Notes under the pieces: model-generated
Told to the model about the DNA's origin: nothing
The model's input: only the letters and a program-made list of their open reading frames with translations
Database searches by the model: none
Assembly: GCA_008711295.1 (NCBI GenBank)
Contig: VUYV01000036.1
Location: forward strand, 3,903,562-3,967,561
Source: Anarhynchus alexandrinus
Lineage: Eukaryota > Chordata > Aves > Charadriiformes > Charadriidae
Reading direction: 5' to 3'
DNA: 64,000 bases
Shown here: one piece after another, positions 46,650 to 58,297 of the stretch
Layout of the letters: each line of letters begins with the position of its first letter
How positions within the stretch are numbered: the first letter of the stretch is position 1
Translations under genes and position numbers: made by a program

Positions 46650-49600
46650 TCCATCAAAAGCAAATGCTGTTTTGTGAAAAGAAAACTTGAAAATTAACTT
46701 GAAAAGAGTTTCCGCAGAGATTTTTCTAACCAGTGGTCTGGTAGAATGGAGGGTGCAGAGATGGACGCTCACATAAGCAGCGTCCCCTCCTGCCCCGGCA
46801 GCTAAGGGAGGGTGCATTGGAGCTCCCCAGCTCCACAGCATAACCCATGGGACCCTGTCCCGCTTTGCTTTGGAGGCCATGCAGCTCCCACAGGGCCCTA
46901 CTCGCTAAAGGGCCTCTGGGAAGAAATGAAAGGCTCCCTTTTGGTGCCTGAGAGCTGGAGAGCTGTGGAGGACCCTGCTGGTCAGGGTTTTCCTCCTGAA
47001 AAATGAAATATTGGTGTTCAAACCACTTATTCTCATCTTCCCTGTGTGTTTTCTTCTTTATGTGGTTCCCATTCAGCAGCAATATTCCGCTCGCTGCAAT
47101 TTATGGATAAACTTGCCCTCGCTAGGAAGGAAACCTCTGCAGCAGTGATATATGCCCGTGTTGGTGGTTTTATTGCTTTTCCAGTGTGCACCGCTTGCAA
47201 AAACTGTGGCTGCTCAGCATTTTTTTTTTTCCACTTTAATATCTGCAAGATCTTGGTCTTGTCTTCTCTCTTTCATGTGTATTAACTTGACAAATAAAGA
47301 GGCACTGTTTCTTAAACCTAGATAAAAAGGATACATAATAATTACCAGCTGTGCGCCTTCCTGGGGTGGTCCCCCCCTCATGCTCCCCTAATCTAATAAA
47401 ACTAACTGTGGGTAAGATCTGATTATGACTATCAGCTGGCCACCATATTGGTTCATAATGGCCAATAAAACCTCAAGTAAAAAAATACAATTGTGATTTT
47501 TTTTCTTTCCTTGGTATGTGGAGGTAACTTAGAAGGTCCCTTGGTTCCTGCCTCTGTGCCCAAGTACCTGTCCAGGTGGCTCTCGTGCACCCACACTGCA
47601 AAATCTCAGTGTTGAATCTCCTTCGGCGACATTTTTGAGTGACCAAACAGCCTCTCCTCACAGTTCTTCCTCCGGCAGGTTTTGAACACTCCTGCTCAAG
47701 GCAATACTTCAAACTCTCCATTTTCTTTCTTAAATGTTTTTTTAAAGGAAGACTGAGCTCCATCTGTAATTTTCCTAGTTATCATGTAATTATAACTTCC
47801 TTGACTTTTTTTTTTTCTGAAGTCTGAAACTCACTAAACAACAATACTTAGAAAAAGAAAACAGTATCTGATGTAGTACTGCATAGCGTGCATTCAGGCT
47901 GAAAGGGAAAAAGGGAAATAATTTGTCACAAAGAAATTGTGCAAAGGAAAGTACTCCTAAAAAAACCCCAGTTTTGTGCTAGAGGAACATTAAACAACTC
48001 CAAAAAGATTAAAAACAACATATGGTATTTTTCCCTTCCCCACCCCCCCAATACTGGGACAACCAAACACGTAATTCAGCTTTTTATGATCTGGCATCAG
48101 CGGGTGCCAGTTATCATTGTTCAGTTGCCATCACACAGCTCCTCAACAGATTGCAGTATAGCTACAATTAATTAGGAGGAGAGCTCGCTGCTGGCACTGC
48201 CATCCCAGGTCTCCAATTCTCCTGGGGAGCATGTGGTCACTCCCCAGTGGGGAGCGCTCAGCTAGCAAAGGCCAGCAGGCTCTCCAGGATCCTTAACCCA
48301 GATTTTTCCAGAAATTTGTTTAGCACCATGTAATGACCAAACCTCAGCATCACAAAGGGTGTGGGACAAGACTTTGAGTACAGGAGGCAACTACAAGTTG
48401 ACCGCTTAACAAAATACAAGAGTTTACTAAGCTCTTACCTGTCGCCTAAATGCATGGCTAAGATAGAAAAGTTCAAGTATCTCACTGGAGCTACCACCCT
48501 GAAGCCATCTCACTCCTCCCCGGGACAATTCAGCAGCTCTAACATGAGATCTATAGGCCTTGAGGGAGACTTGACACAGCACCAGCATACCTGCAGCTTC
48601 AATGCTGCTGAACTTCCATCTCTTGCCTATCCGATAAATCTCATTGAAGAAAACTTAAAGTAGAATAACATTATTTCCCCATTTTCTTGGGCCAGAGAGG
48701 GGGAGGGCTGTGCTGGGGAATGGGAGAAGCAGTCCTGTCTACGTGTCTGCAAAACCAAGGAGGTATGTCCTCCAAGATTGCTTTTTATTAAGCCGTGTTT
48801 CAGTGAAAAAGCTGGTGAACTCCACTTTAATCCCAGTAAAGGCTTTTAGCTTCTGCTGACTTATATCATCAGGGAAAGCAGATCTTTTACAGACTAGCAA
48901 TGATTTAAACATTTGTGTACAGTGAAGCGAAAGAATTAAAGTAAATTGTCAGAGTATGCAGATTGTATCCTCCCTTATAGTGCTGGTCTTAAGTGGAGAA
49001 GGCTTTTGCAGTTGCAATGACTTTTTATTTAATAAATCCCTCTGTTTATGTATTTACACAACAGGAAATGCTGAATACATGGAGTATTTCAATTAGAAAA
49101 AAAGACGTTTCCCTTCACTGTTGGTTCTTCTATTATACCTTTCTTCTTCATTCATACTGAACAAAGAGTTAAGATCTCCATCACAGTTTTAATACCCTAT
49201 GCCTACACTGTCCTCTGCAGTTTCCAGTGACAGATTTAAAAGGGAAAATACCTATAATATAGCCACAGTCCAAATGATATGCAATGAGGTACAGTGTTTT
49301 CCCTACTAGTAAAACATTTGCTGCTACATATAATACTTTTACTAATTTGGCCTTGTACTTCTGTGTTAGTCTATTCATGTATGCCTTTGAAAAGCCCTGC
49401 AAAGCAGGAAAAGACTATTATCTTTGCAGATCCCGAATCAGGGAGTGAAAGAGGATTATTTAACTCGACTAAAGCTATACAGTGAGCCAAACCGGAATTA
49501 GAAAGAAGATCCAAGAACTGACACCTATAATCCACTGTTCCCACAGGCTTTTTTCCCCCTGAGTTCAGGGCATCTTTTCGTTCTGATATTTTCCATTCAG

Positions 49601-49938
49601 AGGACTATTCTTTGCAGTGCTACTTTCATGTTCTTCGAGAAACTTGAGCCAAATTGCAAACAACTCCAGAAAAAAAGTAATACATATAGAAGTCAAACCA
49701 GAAAATATGAAAGGGGTCCTCTTTATCCAGGTGCATAAATCTTTAAGGAGCTTCTTAGCCTGACACTACCATCTTTTACTGGCAAATGTTTAGAGTTAAA
49801 GACAAGGAAAAAAAGCACTATAAATCATAGAAGGATGTAAAAGGATTATTCACTGTAATATTGAAGATGTTTCTGGCAAAACTTACTTTATAATGTACTT
49901 TCTAATGGATGTTGTGTTCTTAAAATTAAATAAAAACA

Positions 49939-51083
49939 TAGAACCATGGAATGGTTCAGGATGGAAGGGACCTTAAATATCATCTAGTTCCAACCCCCCT
50001 GCCATGACCACCTTCCACTAGACCAGGTTGCTCAAAGCCCCATCCAACCTGGCCTTGAATACTTCCAGGGATGGGGCATCCACAACTTCCCTGGGCAACC
50101 TGTTCCAGTGCCTCACCACCCTCAGAGTAAAGAATTTCTTCCTAATATCTATTCTAAATCTACCCTCTTCCAGTTTGAAGCCATTAACTCTCGTCCCATC
50201 ACTACATGCCCTAGTAAAAAGTCCCTCTCCAGCTTTCTTGTAGGCCCCCTTCAGATACTGGAAAGTTGCTATAAGGTCCCCGGGAGTCTTCTCTTCTCCA
50301 GGCTGAACAAGCCCAATTCTCTCAGCCTGTCTTCATAGGAGAGGTGCTCCAGCCTTCTGTTCATCTTCATAGCCCTCCTCTGGACCCGCTCAAACAGGTC
50401 CATGTCCTTCTTATGTTGAGGGCTCCAGAGCTGGATGCAGTGCTCCAGGTGGGGTCTCACGAAAGTGGAGTAGAGGGGCAGAATCGCTTCCCTCGACCTG
50501 CTGGCCACACTTCTTTTGATGCAGCCTAGGATATGGCTGGCATTCTGGTCTGTGAGCACACATTGCTGGCTCATGTTGAGCTTCACATCAACCAACTCCC
50601 CCAAGTCCTTCTCCTAAGAGCTGTCCTAATTCCATTCTCTGCCCAGCCTGTATCTGTGCTTGGGATTGCCCCAGCCCACGTGCAGGACCTTGCACTTGGC
50701 CTTGTTGAACTTCATAAGGTTTACACAGGCACACCTCTCAAGCCTGTCCAGGTCCCTTTGGAGGGCATCCCTTCCCTCCAGCATGTTGACCGCTCCACAC
50801 AGGTTGGTGTCATCGGCAAACTTGCTGAGGGTGCACTCCATCCCACTGTCCATGTCACCAACAAAGATGTTAAATAGTACCAGTCCCAGTAGCAACCCCT
50901 GAGGAACTCCACTTGTCACTGCTCGCCACTTGGACATGGAGCCATTGACCACAACTCTTTGAGTGTGACCGTTCAGCCAGTTCCTTATCCACCGAGTGGT
51001 CCATTGGTCAAATCCATGTCCCTCCAATTTATAGACCAGAATGTCATGTGGAACAGTGTCAAATGCTTTCCACAAGTCCACAG
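49939..51083 (-). mobile_element. CR1 LINE, 5'-truncated, minus strand (copy B)
   Basis: Begins on plus with CATAGAACCATGGAATGG, then AAGGGACCTTAAATATCATCTAGTTCCAACCCCCCTGCC, a young-looking CR1 3' end. The 3' UTR and ORF2 end follow, and the ORF2 palm reaches 51083, where similarity breaks off inside the codons before motif A. About 1.15 kb is present. It is the least diverged copy in the window and belongs to the same 3'-end type as the nested insert and the 25.8 kb tail. Confidence 0.95.
50269..51083 (-). pseudogene. CR1 ORF2 reverse transcriptase remnant, copy B
   Basis: Minus-strand frame of the CR1 reverse transcriptase. It starts within motif A ([15 protein letters not shown], aspartates retained), then [17 protein letters not shown], the palm motif TSGVPQG and motif C as [10 protein letters not shown], then DLDRLER and [11 protein letters not shown]. 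Two in-frame TAG codons (50626-50628 and 50614-50616) interrupt it. The same frame then continues with [66 protein letters not shown] one-base shift near 50.28 kb breaks the run into the last segment. The fingers, endonuclease and ORF1 are missing through truncation. Catalytic motifs look intact, but the copy cannot be active. Confidence 0.93.
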
Positions 51084-51547
51084 TCCAAAATAGCATAACT
51101 TAAATCACATTTGGTTTGCAATGAGGAAAACAGCAGCTGAATTAAAAAAGAGAAATACCATCTAGTTCCAAGGTGATTACTTACAAGTCTCCTAATAGTC
51201 ATCATTTTGAAAATGTTTATGATTTTCAGATCTGGTGACAGTGTTTTGTTTTTTTTTTTTACAAGAGACTTGGAGTCCTCCACTGTTGTTTTTCTGGGTG
51301 CTACAGCCCAGGGTGGCACCACTGCAGGGCAGATGAAATGGTGTAGGAGAGGCTGGACACGCACAGCCCAAGAATAGAGAAGAGCATAAAGGGAAATGTA
51401 CGGTCTTTTGGAAGTATCACAAAGTTCTGAAAGTCTTACAGAATATTAACTATTTCCATTAAAATTATTTTTAGTTACTCATTGTTTATGACATAGCTCA
51501 TCAGTCTGGCCAGCTGCAACCCACGGTGGCTGGGCATGGACGGCTGT

Positions 51548-51569
51548 GGGGGCTGGGGTCAGGGCAGGG
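51548..51569 (+). other. G-quadruplex-forming motif
   Basis: Four G runs of 5, 4, 3 and 3 bases separated by loops of 2, 3 and 2 bases meet the standard G3+N1-7 pattern on the plus strand. It lies in one of the few G+C-rich patches. Folding or function is not shown by the sequence. Confidence 0.6.
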
Positions 51570-54500
51570 CAGACGTTGCCCCTTTGGCCTCCCCTTTCAC
51601 TCATGGGTGTTTATGAAGGAAGAAAGAAAGAGTTTCTCAGTCACACAGAAGCAGGAGCCAGAGGCAGAAAGAAGCTGCAAACACCGCCGGGCTCAGGACA
51701 CCAGAGGAGAGCCAGATGGGTTTCGGGACCTGCCTCCAGGGAATCCACAGGGAGCACCGCAGGAGAGGAGGACATGGCCCCAGCCTTCTCCACAAAGGCT
51801 GCACCTTCACACTACGGTGCCAGCCTGACCGCCGCCAGCCGAGATGCACCGGGTGGTGGTGGCACCAAATCGGTGGCACCGATTCGCACTATCTGCAGTG
51901 CGAGGGCTAGATACCCTCTACCACCCCTCTTCCCCCAGCTCCCCGCTGCCTCGTAATTGCAGCAAACAAACATACAAGCATCACCCATGAAATGCCACTT
52001 TGGAATGACCTTTGTGCCTCTGGAGGTTTTACTTATCCCCTGTGGCTCCTATGGGCACAAGTAGCTATTCAGCATTAAGGCAAATGTAGTGGTTAATTAC
52101 TCACATTTGCTGCTATGCAGAGTTTCTTTAATATCCTTTTTTTTTAAAAAAAAAACCCTGAAGTTCTTCTTTTGAACACCAAACACTTCTTCCTTTCAAT
52201 GAAAACATGAATAAGCTTCCTCGAGTGGCTTGCTGGTTTGCAGATCTGCTGTACCTACCGTCCTAACCTCCCCTGGCCTCAAGGTTTGCTCCTGATTCTT
52301 TGGGAAAGGGCAGCTTCTGCATTGAACCAGAAGCCAAATATAGAGAGAGCTCAAGTACTATATAGTTTTTTAATATGACTGTCAGAATAGTAACTTCTAA
52401 CATTAACGTATTTTTAACAAAATGCTGTGATTCAGCAGTGAAATTCCTTGTCCTCCTGTCTTAGAGAGGCTGAGAGTTCAGGCTGGGATGGGCATCTGGG
52501 CAGATAATGCGAGAATTTCGGATTGTGCAAACTGGATTTTTTGAGAAAAAGACAACTGCACAACCCATATTCGCAGGGCTAGAAAACCCATTTCATCCCA
52601 GCTGTCCTTTGCAGACATTGTCTGATGCGGGGTGGAGGTGACAGCACCCAGAGGAAAGCAAGGTACCACTGATATATCAGATGTATCAGCTACTGTCAGA
52701 GAAAATTTCCCATGTTAGATGTCCCAGAGGCAGTGTGGACAGCCGCCACTATGAACCCGAGAGCTATGATATTGTCTAATTATTTTTTCACAGACAGTCA
52801 GTCTTTTTGCCTGGACTTTATAAACACCTCCTTTTTAAGTACAGTATGAGAGCGCTCAGCAGCACACACCTCTAAGCAGCACCTGAAACCCCCTCATCAC
52901 AGCGCTCTGTGATATGGGATGAAAGCATAGCTGGCTCTAACTGCATTTTTAAAAACGTGGTTAAGAAAATGAGTTGTGCAAATTCTTTGCCAAGTGATTA
53001 ATATTAAAGAGGAGAAATCTCAATTACTAGTCAAAAGGGAAGCATGTTCTTAATAAGAGAACATTTGGACCAAAACAAAATGTCAAACATTTTCTGATCA
53101 GCTGCATCCTCAGCTTGATGTGCCTCCTACTCTCTCAGAAGATCAGCGTCACCTACTGAGCTCGAGAGTGAAATCAGGCCCACAGCTTGGTGGCTTTTTC
53201 AAAGGGCACTGGTGCCATTGGGGAGTTACGGTGCAGTGGTGGGAACAGCCAACCCACACGGATAGTGTAGGCACTGAGGGGGGGTGGGAGCCGGAGCTTT
53301 AGAGGGACCTGAGGGGTGATGAGCAGGATTTGGGGTGCATGATGAGACTAGCAACTTTGGAAGGGAAAAAAAAGTAGGTGAATACAAGTGAAATTAATAT
53401 TCCTAGGCAATGTACAGGACTATTTTTTGAAGGGTTTACTCCCCAGGGCCAAAGGTGCTCGTTTCCACCGCAGGAAAAAGCATTGGGGTTCACAAACCTA
53501 CAGCAGCTCTGGGCTACGCTAGCACCCCTCTTGCTGAGGTACCTGGTTCCTTTGAAGCTGTACCGTAAGACTTTATGACTAGCGGGAAAGGCTACGGTGA
53601 AGAATAAATGTTAGGTGAAATGAGGCATCTGCATTGACATATATTTACAAACTATGTGTACAACCTCTGCAACTAACAGCGTATACATATATGACCAGGA
53701 TTTGAAAAACTATAATTAGAACATCATCAAGGAGGTTTTCTTAAGTGTATAACCCCCACCTGCACAAAGTGTTATTGCTGAAGGAGTGGAAGCACTGGGA
53801 AGTGGTACCCTGAATAAAAGAAGATTTCTGCTAGCTCCAAGCAACAGAAAAGTGAGGCTTATAAAAACAACTGTTTCATAATCAAAATTGTAGTAAGTGA
53901 TAAGGCAGTGTATTCTCTAGTGTGGAAACTAAGAAGCTGTTTTCATACAAAGCAGTTTTCAATTCAAAATCAAGTTAACTGAGAAGGTCACGGTGAAGCA
54001 GGATGGTGTTCCCAAGGAACAAAACCCCAACAGTTTTCCTCACTATTATACCTATATTCCGCACAGTGAGTAGGCACCGAGATGCTGTTACCACTATATA
54101 TTAGATTAGCAGTAATTATTTTGTTGTAACTGTGTGTTCTCCCTGGCCTTTTCTCTTGCTTGTTTTCAACTCAGATACTAAACTGTAAGAGGCAGCAGCA
54201 GTATTCCGGATGCTTTACGGTCCAACGCAGGAAGGGAAAAGCACCTACACACTGGGTCTGGGACATGGGATCCAGGTCACCTTGCCTCAGCTCTTCAAAG
54301 GCATCGGTGGAAAGGTGTTTCTGCAGGACCTTATCTCCCCATGCCTTGTTGGGCGTCTGCTGATTCACAGTGGGCACCTCACCTGCAGCTCACCACAGGC
54401 AGAAAGAGTTCACAGAGCTGCTAGATTGAAGGAAGGGTTTTGCTAAGCCCCTGCAGCCCCTCTTACTTTCATCCCATGGGTCTGAGGTGTTCGATGCTTC

Positions 54501-57500
54501 CTCCTACGTTTCTGAAGAGACCAAACCACAAACTCGGGACTATTTGGACCTCAGATTTGATTCGGACTTATCTCCTTTTGCCAACATCTGTTTTAATCTT
54601 TAATGAGGCAAACTGTATCTTAGTATGTGATTTGGAAGAGAACCAAGAAAAACAGGGTTTTGATTTTCAGTTCATTTAAACACCAGACAGTCAAGAAACA
54701 TCATCCTTCCAGCTAACTAAAGTCAGACCTCGGGTTGCTGCTAATCTGGGACTAGGAGTCGTGTGCTCTATTGTGGCCGTGTGTGGCCAACACACAGACA
54801 TGCAGAAGAGCAGCCCCACTGAAACGGAGGGTCATGAGCAAAGCAGATAGTAAAAATACTACAGTGAAAAGAACAGGAAAAGAAAAATCATTGAGGTATT
54901 AGTGCCAGAATACCGCTAATGGAAACTTTCTCTCGCCAAAGCCTTAAACATCTAACAAACCACTTTTTGAAGTCCGTTTCCAATATGAAGAGCCTGGAGC
55001 TTTTGGACTCTGCGTTTGACTGGAAGGGCACCTCTCCATGCTGCTGCAGGAGTCGCTTTGATTAATTCTAGCAGCACCTGAGCTACCTTTACGTGCGCTG
55101 CTGCGGAGACCAGTGGGAGACCTTCGACAGCAACAAGAAACTTGATGTGAATTTATATACCTGTCCAAAAACTGAAGAGACTACTATGTAAATACATTCC
55201 AAGACTTCAATGGTGTTAAAGACATTAGGCTCTTATTTTAAAAAATCTTGGTTTCATTTCCTGCTCAGAGGTTGCTACGGTACTGTGACAATCAAAAGAA
55301 ATTGGATGTTTCACTATGATAATTAATGCAATGAGCCTGGTGAATTCATCATGATTGCTGTAAATGTCATTCCTTGGGCCCACGGTTTGTTCTCACCTTG
55401 TTTTTACCTTTCTTCTTCTTTTTTTTTTCTTATTTTTAAATGCTGATATCAGCACTCTTGGTAAGGACAAATTAAAAAGTTACCACCGTTTAGAAGCACA
55501 CTGGTTTGCAAGTCAAATAGCTGTTGTAGAGCTGACGAGTCCCTCGGGAACCTTTAACACCAGAAGGATAATTTTAAATTGGAATCTGAGATGACTATGG
55601 CCTGGATGAAGATCAAACAGGGTGGAACTAATATCACCTTATTTTTAGTAAAAGAAAATACCTGAACATAACATTCAGGGCTCACTAATACATATGCGGC
55701 AAGAATCTATTAAAAAGTATGAAAGAGAATCTGAATTTGTCGGAATAGACAGGTGAAGACATTAGCTGTGCGTTCAAGGAGAAGCAAACCAAGACAGAGA
55801 TGAAACATTGATAATGTTTGTGTGGTGGTGAAAGGTAAATACTCTGGAGGAGGACTTCGCGGGGGGGTTGCGGAAGACTGTTCAGGGACTGGGGTCCTTC
55901 TGGACTGTACTGCTTTTCTTAGCTGTGCTACTTGGAAGGTACTGTTTAGCCTACAGACAAATTTATAATGCTGTGACATATTCATATTGGTCTGAAAGCA
56001 CAGAAGACACTGTAATTCTATAAACAGTACCCTTTGCTTCTATTCTTTCTCTCTTTCTTTCTGGCCACAGTTGCTGCTGCCTCCATTTCCTCCTTGGGTT
56101 ATTGCTGGCATTAATATCTCCAGGGAGTTCTACTGCAGAGCACAAACCTATTGACTGCTGCCTTGGCCGCAATGTGACAGACGTTCGAAGAAATATAAAT
56201 GTAAATGTAAAATGTAAAATGCTAGAATTTATAAGAATATTTTACTCACTTAAATGATTTTTAGCCCAGCTTGACCTGGTATGCCTGGCCACTAACTCCA
56301 GCTTAATCGTTTTTCAGTTCCCCAGGAAAGAAAGGCCAAGAATCATGCAATTGTAATGAACTCTTTAAATACAATATATATTATATTTTACAAGAAACTG
56401 TATCTATGGTCTTCCACAGAAACAAAACTAAAAACAAACCCATGCATTGCATGAGAGTATTTCCAGAAAGACAGTTGCAGCAGTTATGATGTCCTTGGCG
56501 CAGCAAAGGATGGCTGTCAGAGGAATGAAGCGGTTTCTCCAGCTCCAGCCGCTGCTGCTTTCCAGCCTCTGCTCTCCCCCTAAGGATGAGGAGTGGGGTG
56601 GGAGGACGAATGCTCCTCATGCCTCGCCTGGGAGCCATGTGGAGAGTTTCTGGTGGGAAGCTGGTTGGCAGCAAGGAAAGTTTATGGATCGAGCGTGTGA
56701 GCCAGCAGAGGAGACGCTGGGTAAATCTAAAAATGTCCGGGCAAAATATGCAAGCCAAAGTACATACACGCAGAAGAGAGAATGCAGGGCAGCGGGTGGA
56801 TAAACAGTAGAAGAATGAAGTAGCTGCATAAACACCACTGGAAAACTTCAGACTGGTACAGAAAGGGCTGTGAAGCCGCTTAGATACTTGAGGGCTTCTC
56901 TGTGTGTACCAGGGTCTCAGCTCCCATTACTGCCACGGAGATCTAGGGAGCAGTTCAACAGGTCACTGATGGGCAACTGAAATGCCCTTGTTATCTGAGC
57001 TGGCTGCTCTGGCTGCTCCTCCAGAAAGGCCAGGGTCACATCTGCCGGCCTCTTACCAACCTCTGGGCTACCCTAGGGCTTTTCAAATGGCTTGAGATGT
57101 CTGGTGTAGGCAATTGAATTAAGCTCTTAATCAGCAGAGCGGTGGAGTGTATGGCATGGTTGCCTTTGCTATGCAGCTGGGGCTCGGTCAAGCTGGCTAA
57201 ACGTAGGGATCTATGTAACATTGTTTTAGGCACTATGGGTTATCCCATGTGGCCTTTCATACATCCCACATCAGATCTGCCAGCCCTGTGCACCTCCGGG
57301 GTGTCTGCGGTGCTCCTGGTGTCTCAAACTACACAGGCATTGGGATTTCATCCCCCACAGCTGGTCAGCTCTGGGCTCCGCCGACTGCCTTAACCTGCCT
57401 TCTCCGTTACACTGAGAGCTTGAAGACTTATAGATATATAGACATTCAACCTCAGGTTTCTCGTTCTTGAACTGAAAAGCATCCCAAATGTTTACCTAAC

Positions 57501-57657
57501 CAGATGCATATGCCAAAGACTCCTTAGAGCTACTCATATCCACCTAAGGGGAAAGAGAGTCTTATCAAATTTTATCAACAATTTGAGGAAGGTTATATTT
57601 GCTGGACCAGATGGGTTTTTGTCTTGAAACATTGCATGCTAGCAAGCAACCTGTGTT

Positions 57658-57674
57658 AAAAAAAAAAAAAAAAG
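57658..57674 (+). repeat. poly(A)17 tract
   Basis: Seventeen uninterrupted A. The preceding sequence has no recognised retroelement or processed gene. Confidence 0.85.
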
Positions 57675-58261
57675 CAGTAACAACTGAAACTGTAACAGAT
57701 CCTATAGCTTTCTTTGCCCTGAGACATCAGAGGGTTTCTTTCAAGTATTTGTCAAAGCAGCCTAACAAAGGAGAAATATCGTTTTTTTTTAAAAAAAGTA
57801 TTCGTTATTGCTTCTATTATTTGAGGAGCTGTCTGGAAAATTTCACCAAATTAAACTGGAAACTAAATAGCACAGCAATTTTCAGTGCATTTTCTCAGTT
57901 CTTGGAGCGGTTCTAATTATTCCTTCTGAGACAGCTCCTAGGGACCAAAAATCTATTGCCTGTGCACAAAATCAGGCAAACACAGACCCAATCTCTAAAA
58001 ATTTACAACCTGACTAAAATCCTAATCCAGCAAACCATTTACTCACTCGCATTACAGTAAGTGTTTAAATAGCTGGAAGCTCTTAAAATCATCCTTCAAC
58101 AGATGAGCTGAGTGAATATAAAATATGCTTGTTGCTCTCTGCTTTTGCCAGAATTTCCATAACTTGTACAGACACAGAGCTCGGGAACACAAGAGCTGAA
58201 ATTCTAAGCAGTCTTTTTATACATACACACATACAAACTCTCTCTGTCTCTCCATGCGTGT

Positions 58262-58297
58262 GGTATACATATGGATCTGTGTACAAATATGTATACC
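58262..58297. repeat. perfect 11-bp inverted repeat
   Basis: GGTATACATAT (58262-58272) and ATATGTATACC (58287-58297) are exact reverse complements around a 14-base spacer, in a stretch rich in TATGTATA-type words. It can form a hairpin; no known element recognised. Confidence 0.75.

Larger units (their letters stand above)
44359..49938. other. gene-free DNA between CR1 copies
   Basis: This stretch contains the LTR-like segment at 44.75-45.32 kb and, after it, a low-complexity TA/GTT-rich run to about 45.54 kb. A start-codon-like and donor-like signal is at 45623. A poly(A)14 lies at 46636-46649. From 46 to 49.9 kb I see only short random frames, including 46156-46590 on minus, with no recognisable domain. 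Confidence 0.5.

Noticed and set aside
50344..50902. Plus-strand frames across CR1 copy B
   Set aside because: Antisense shadows of the reverse-transcriptase remnant.
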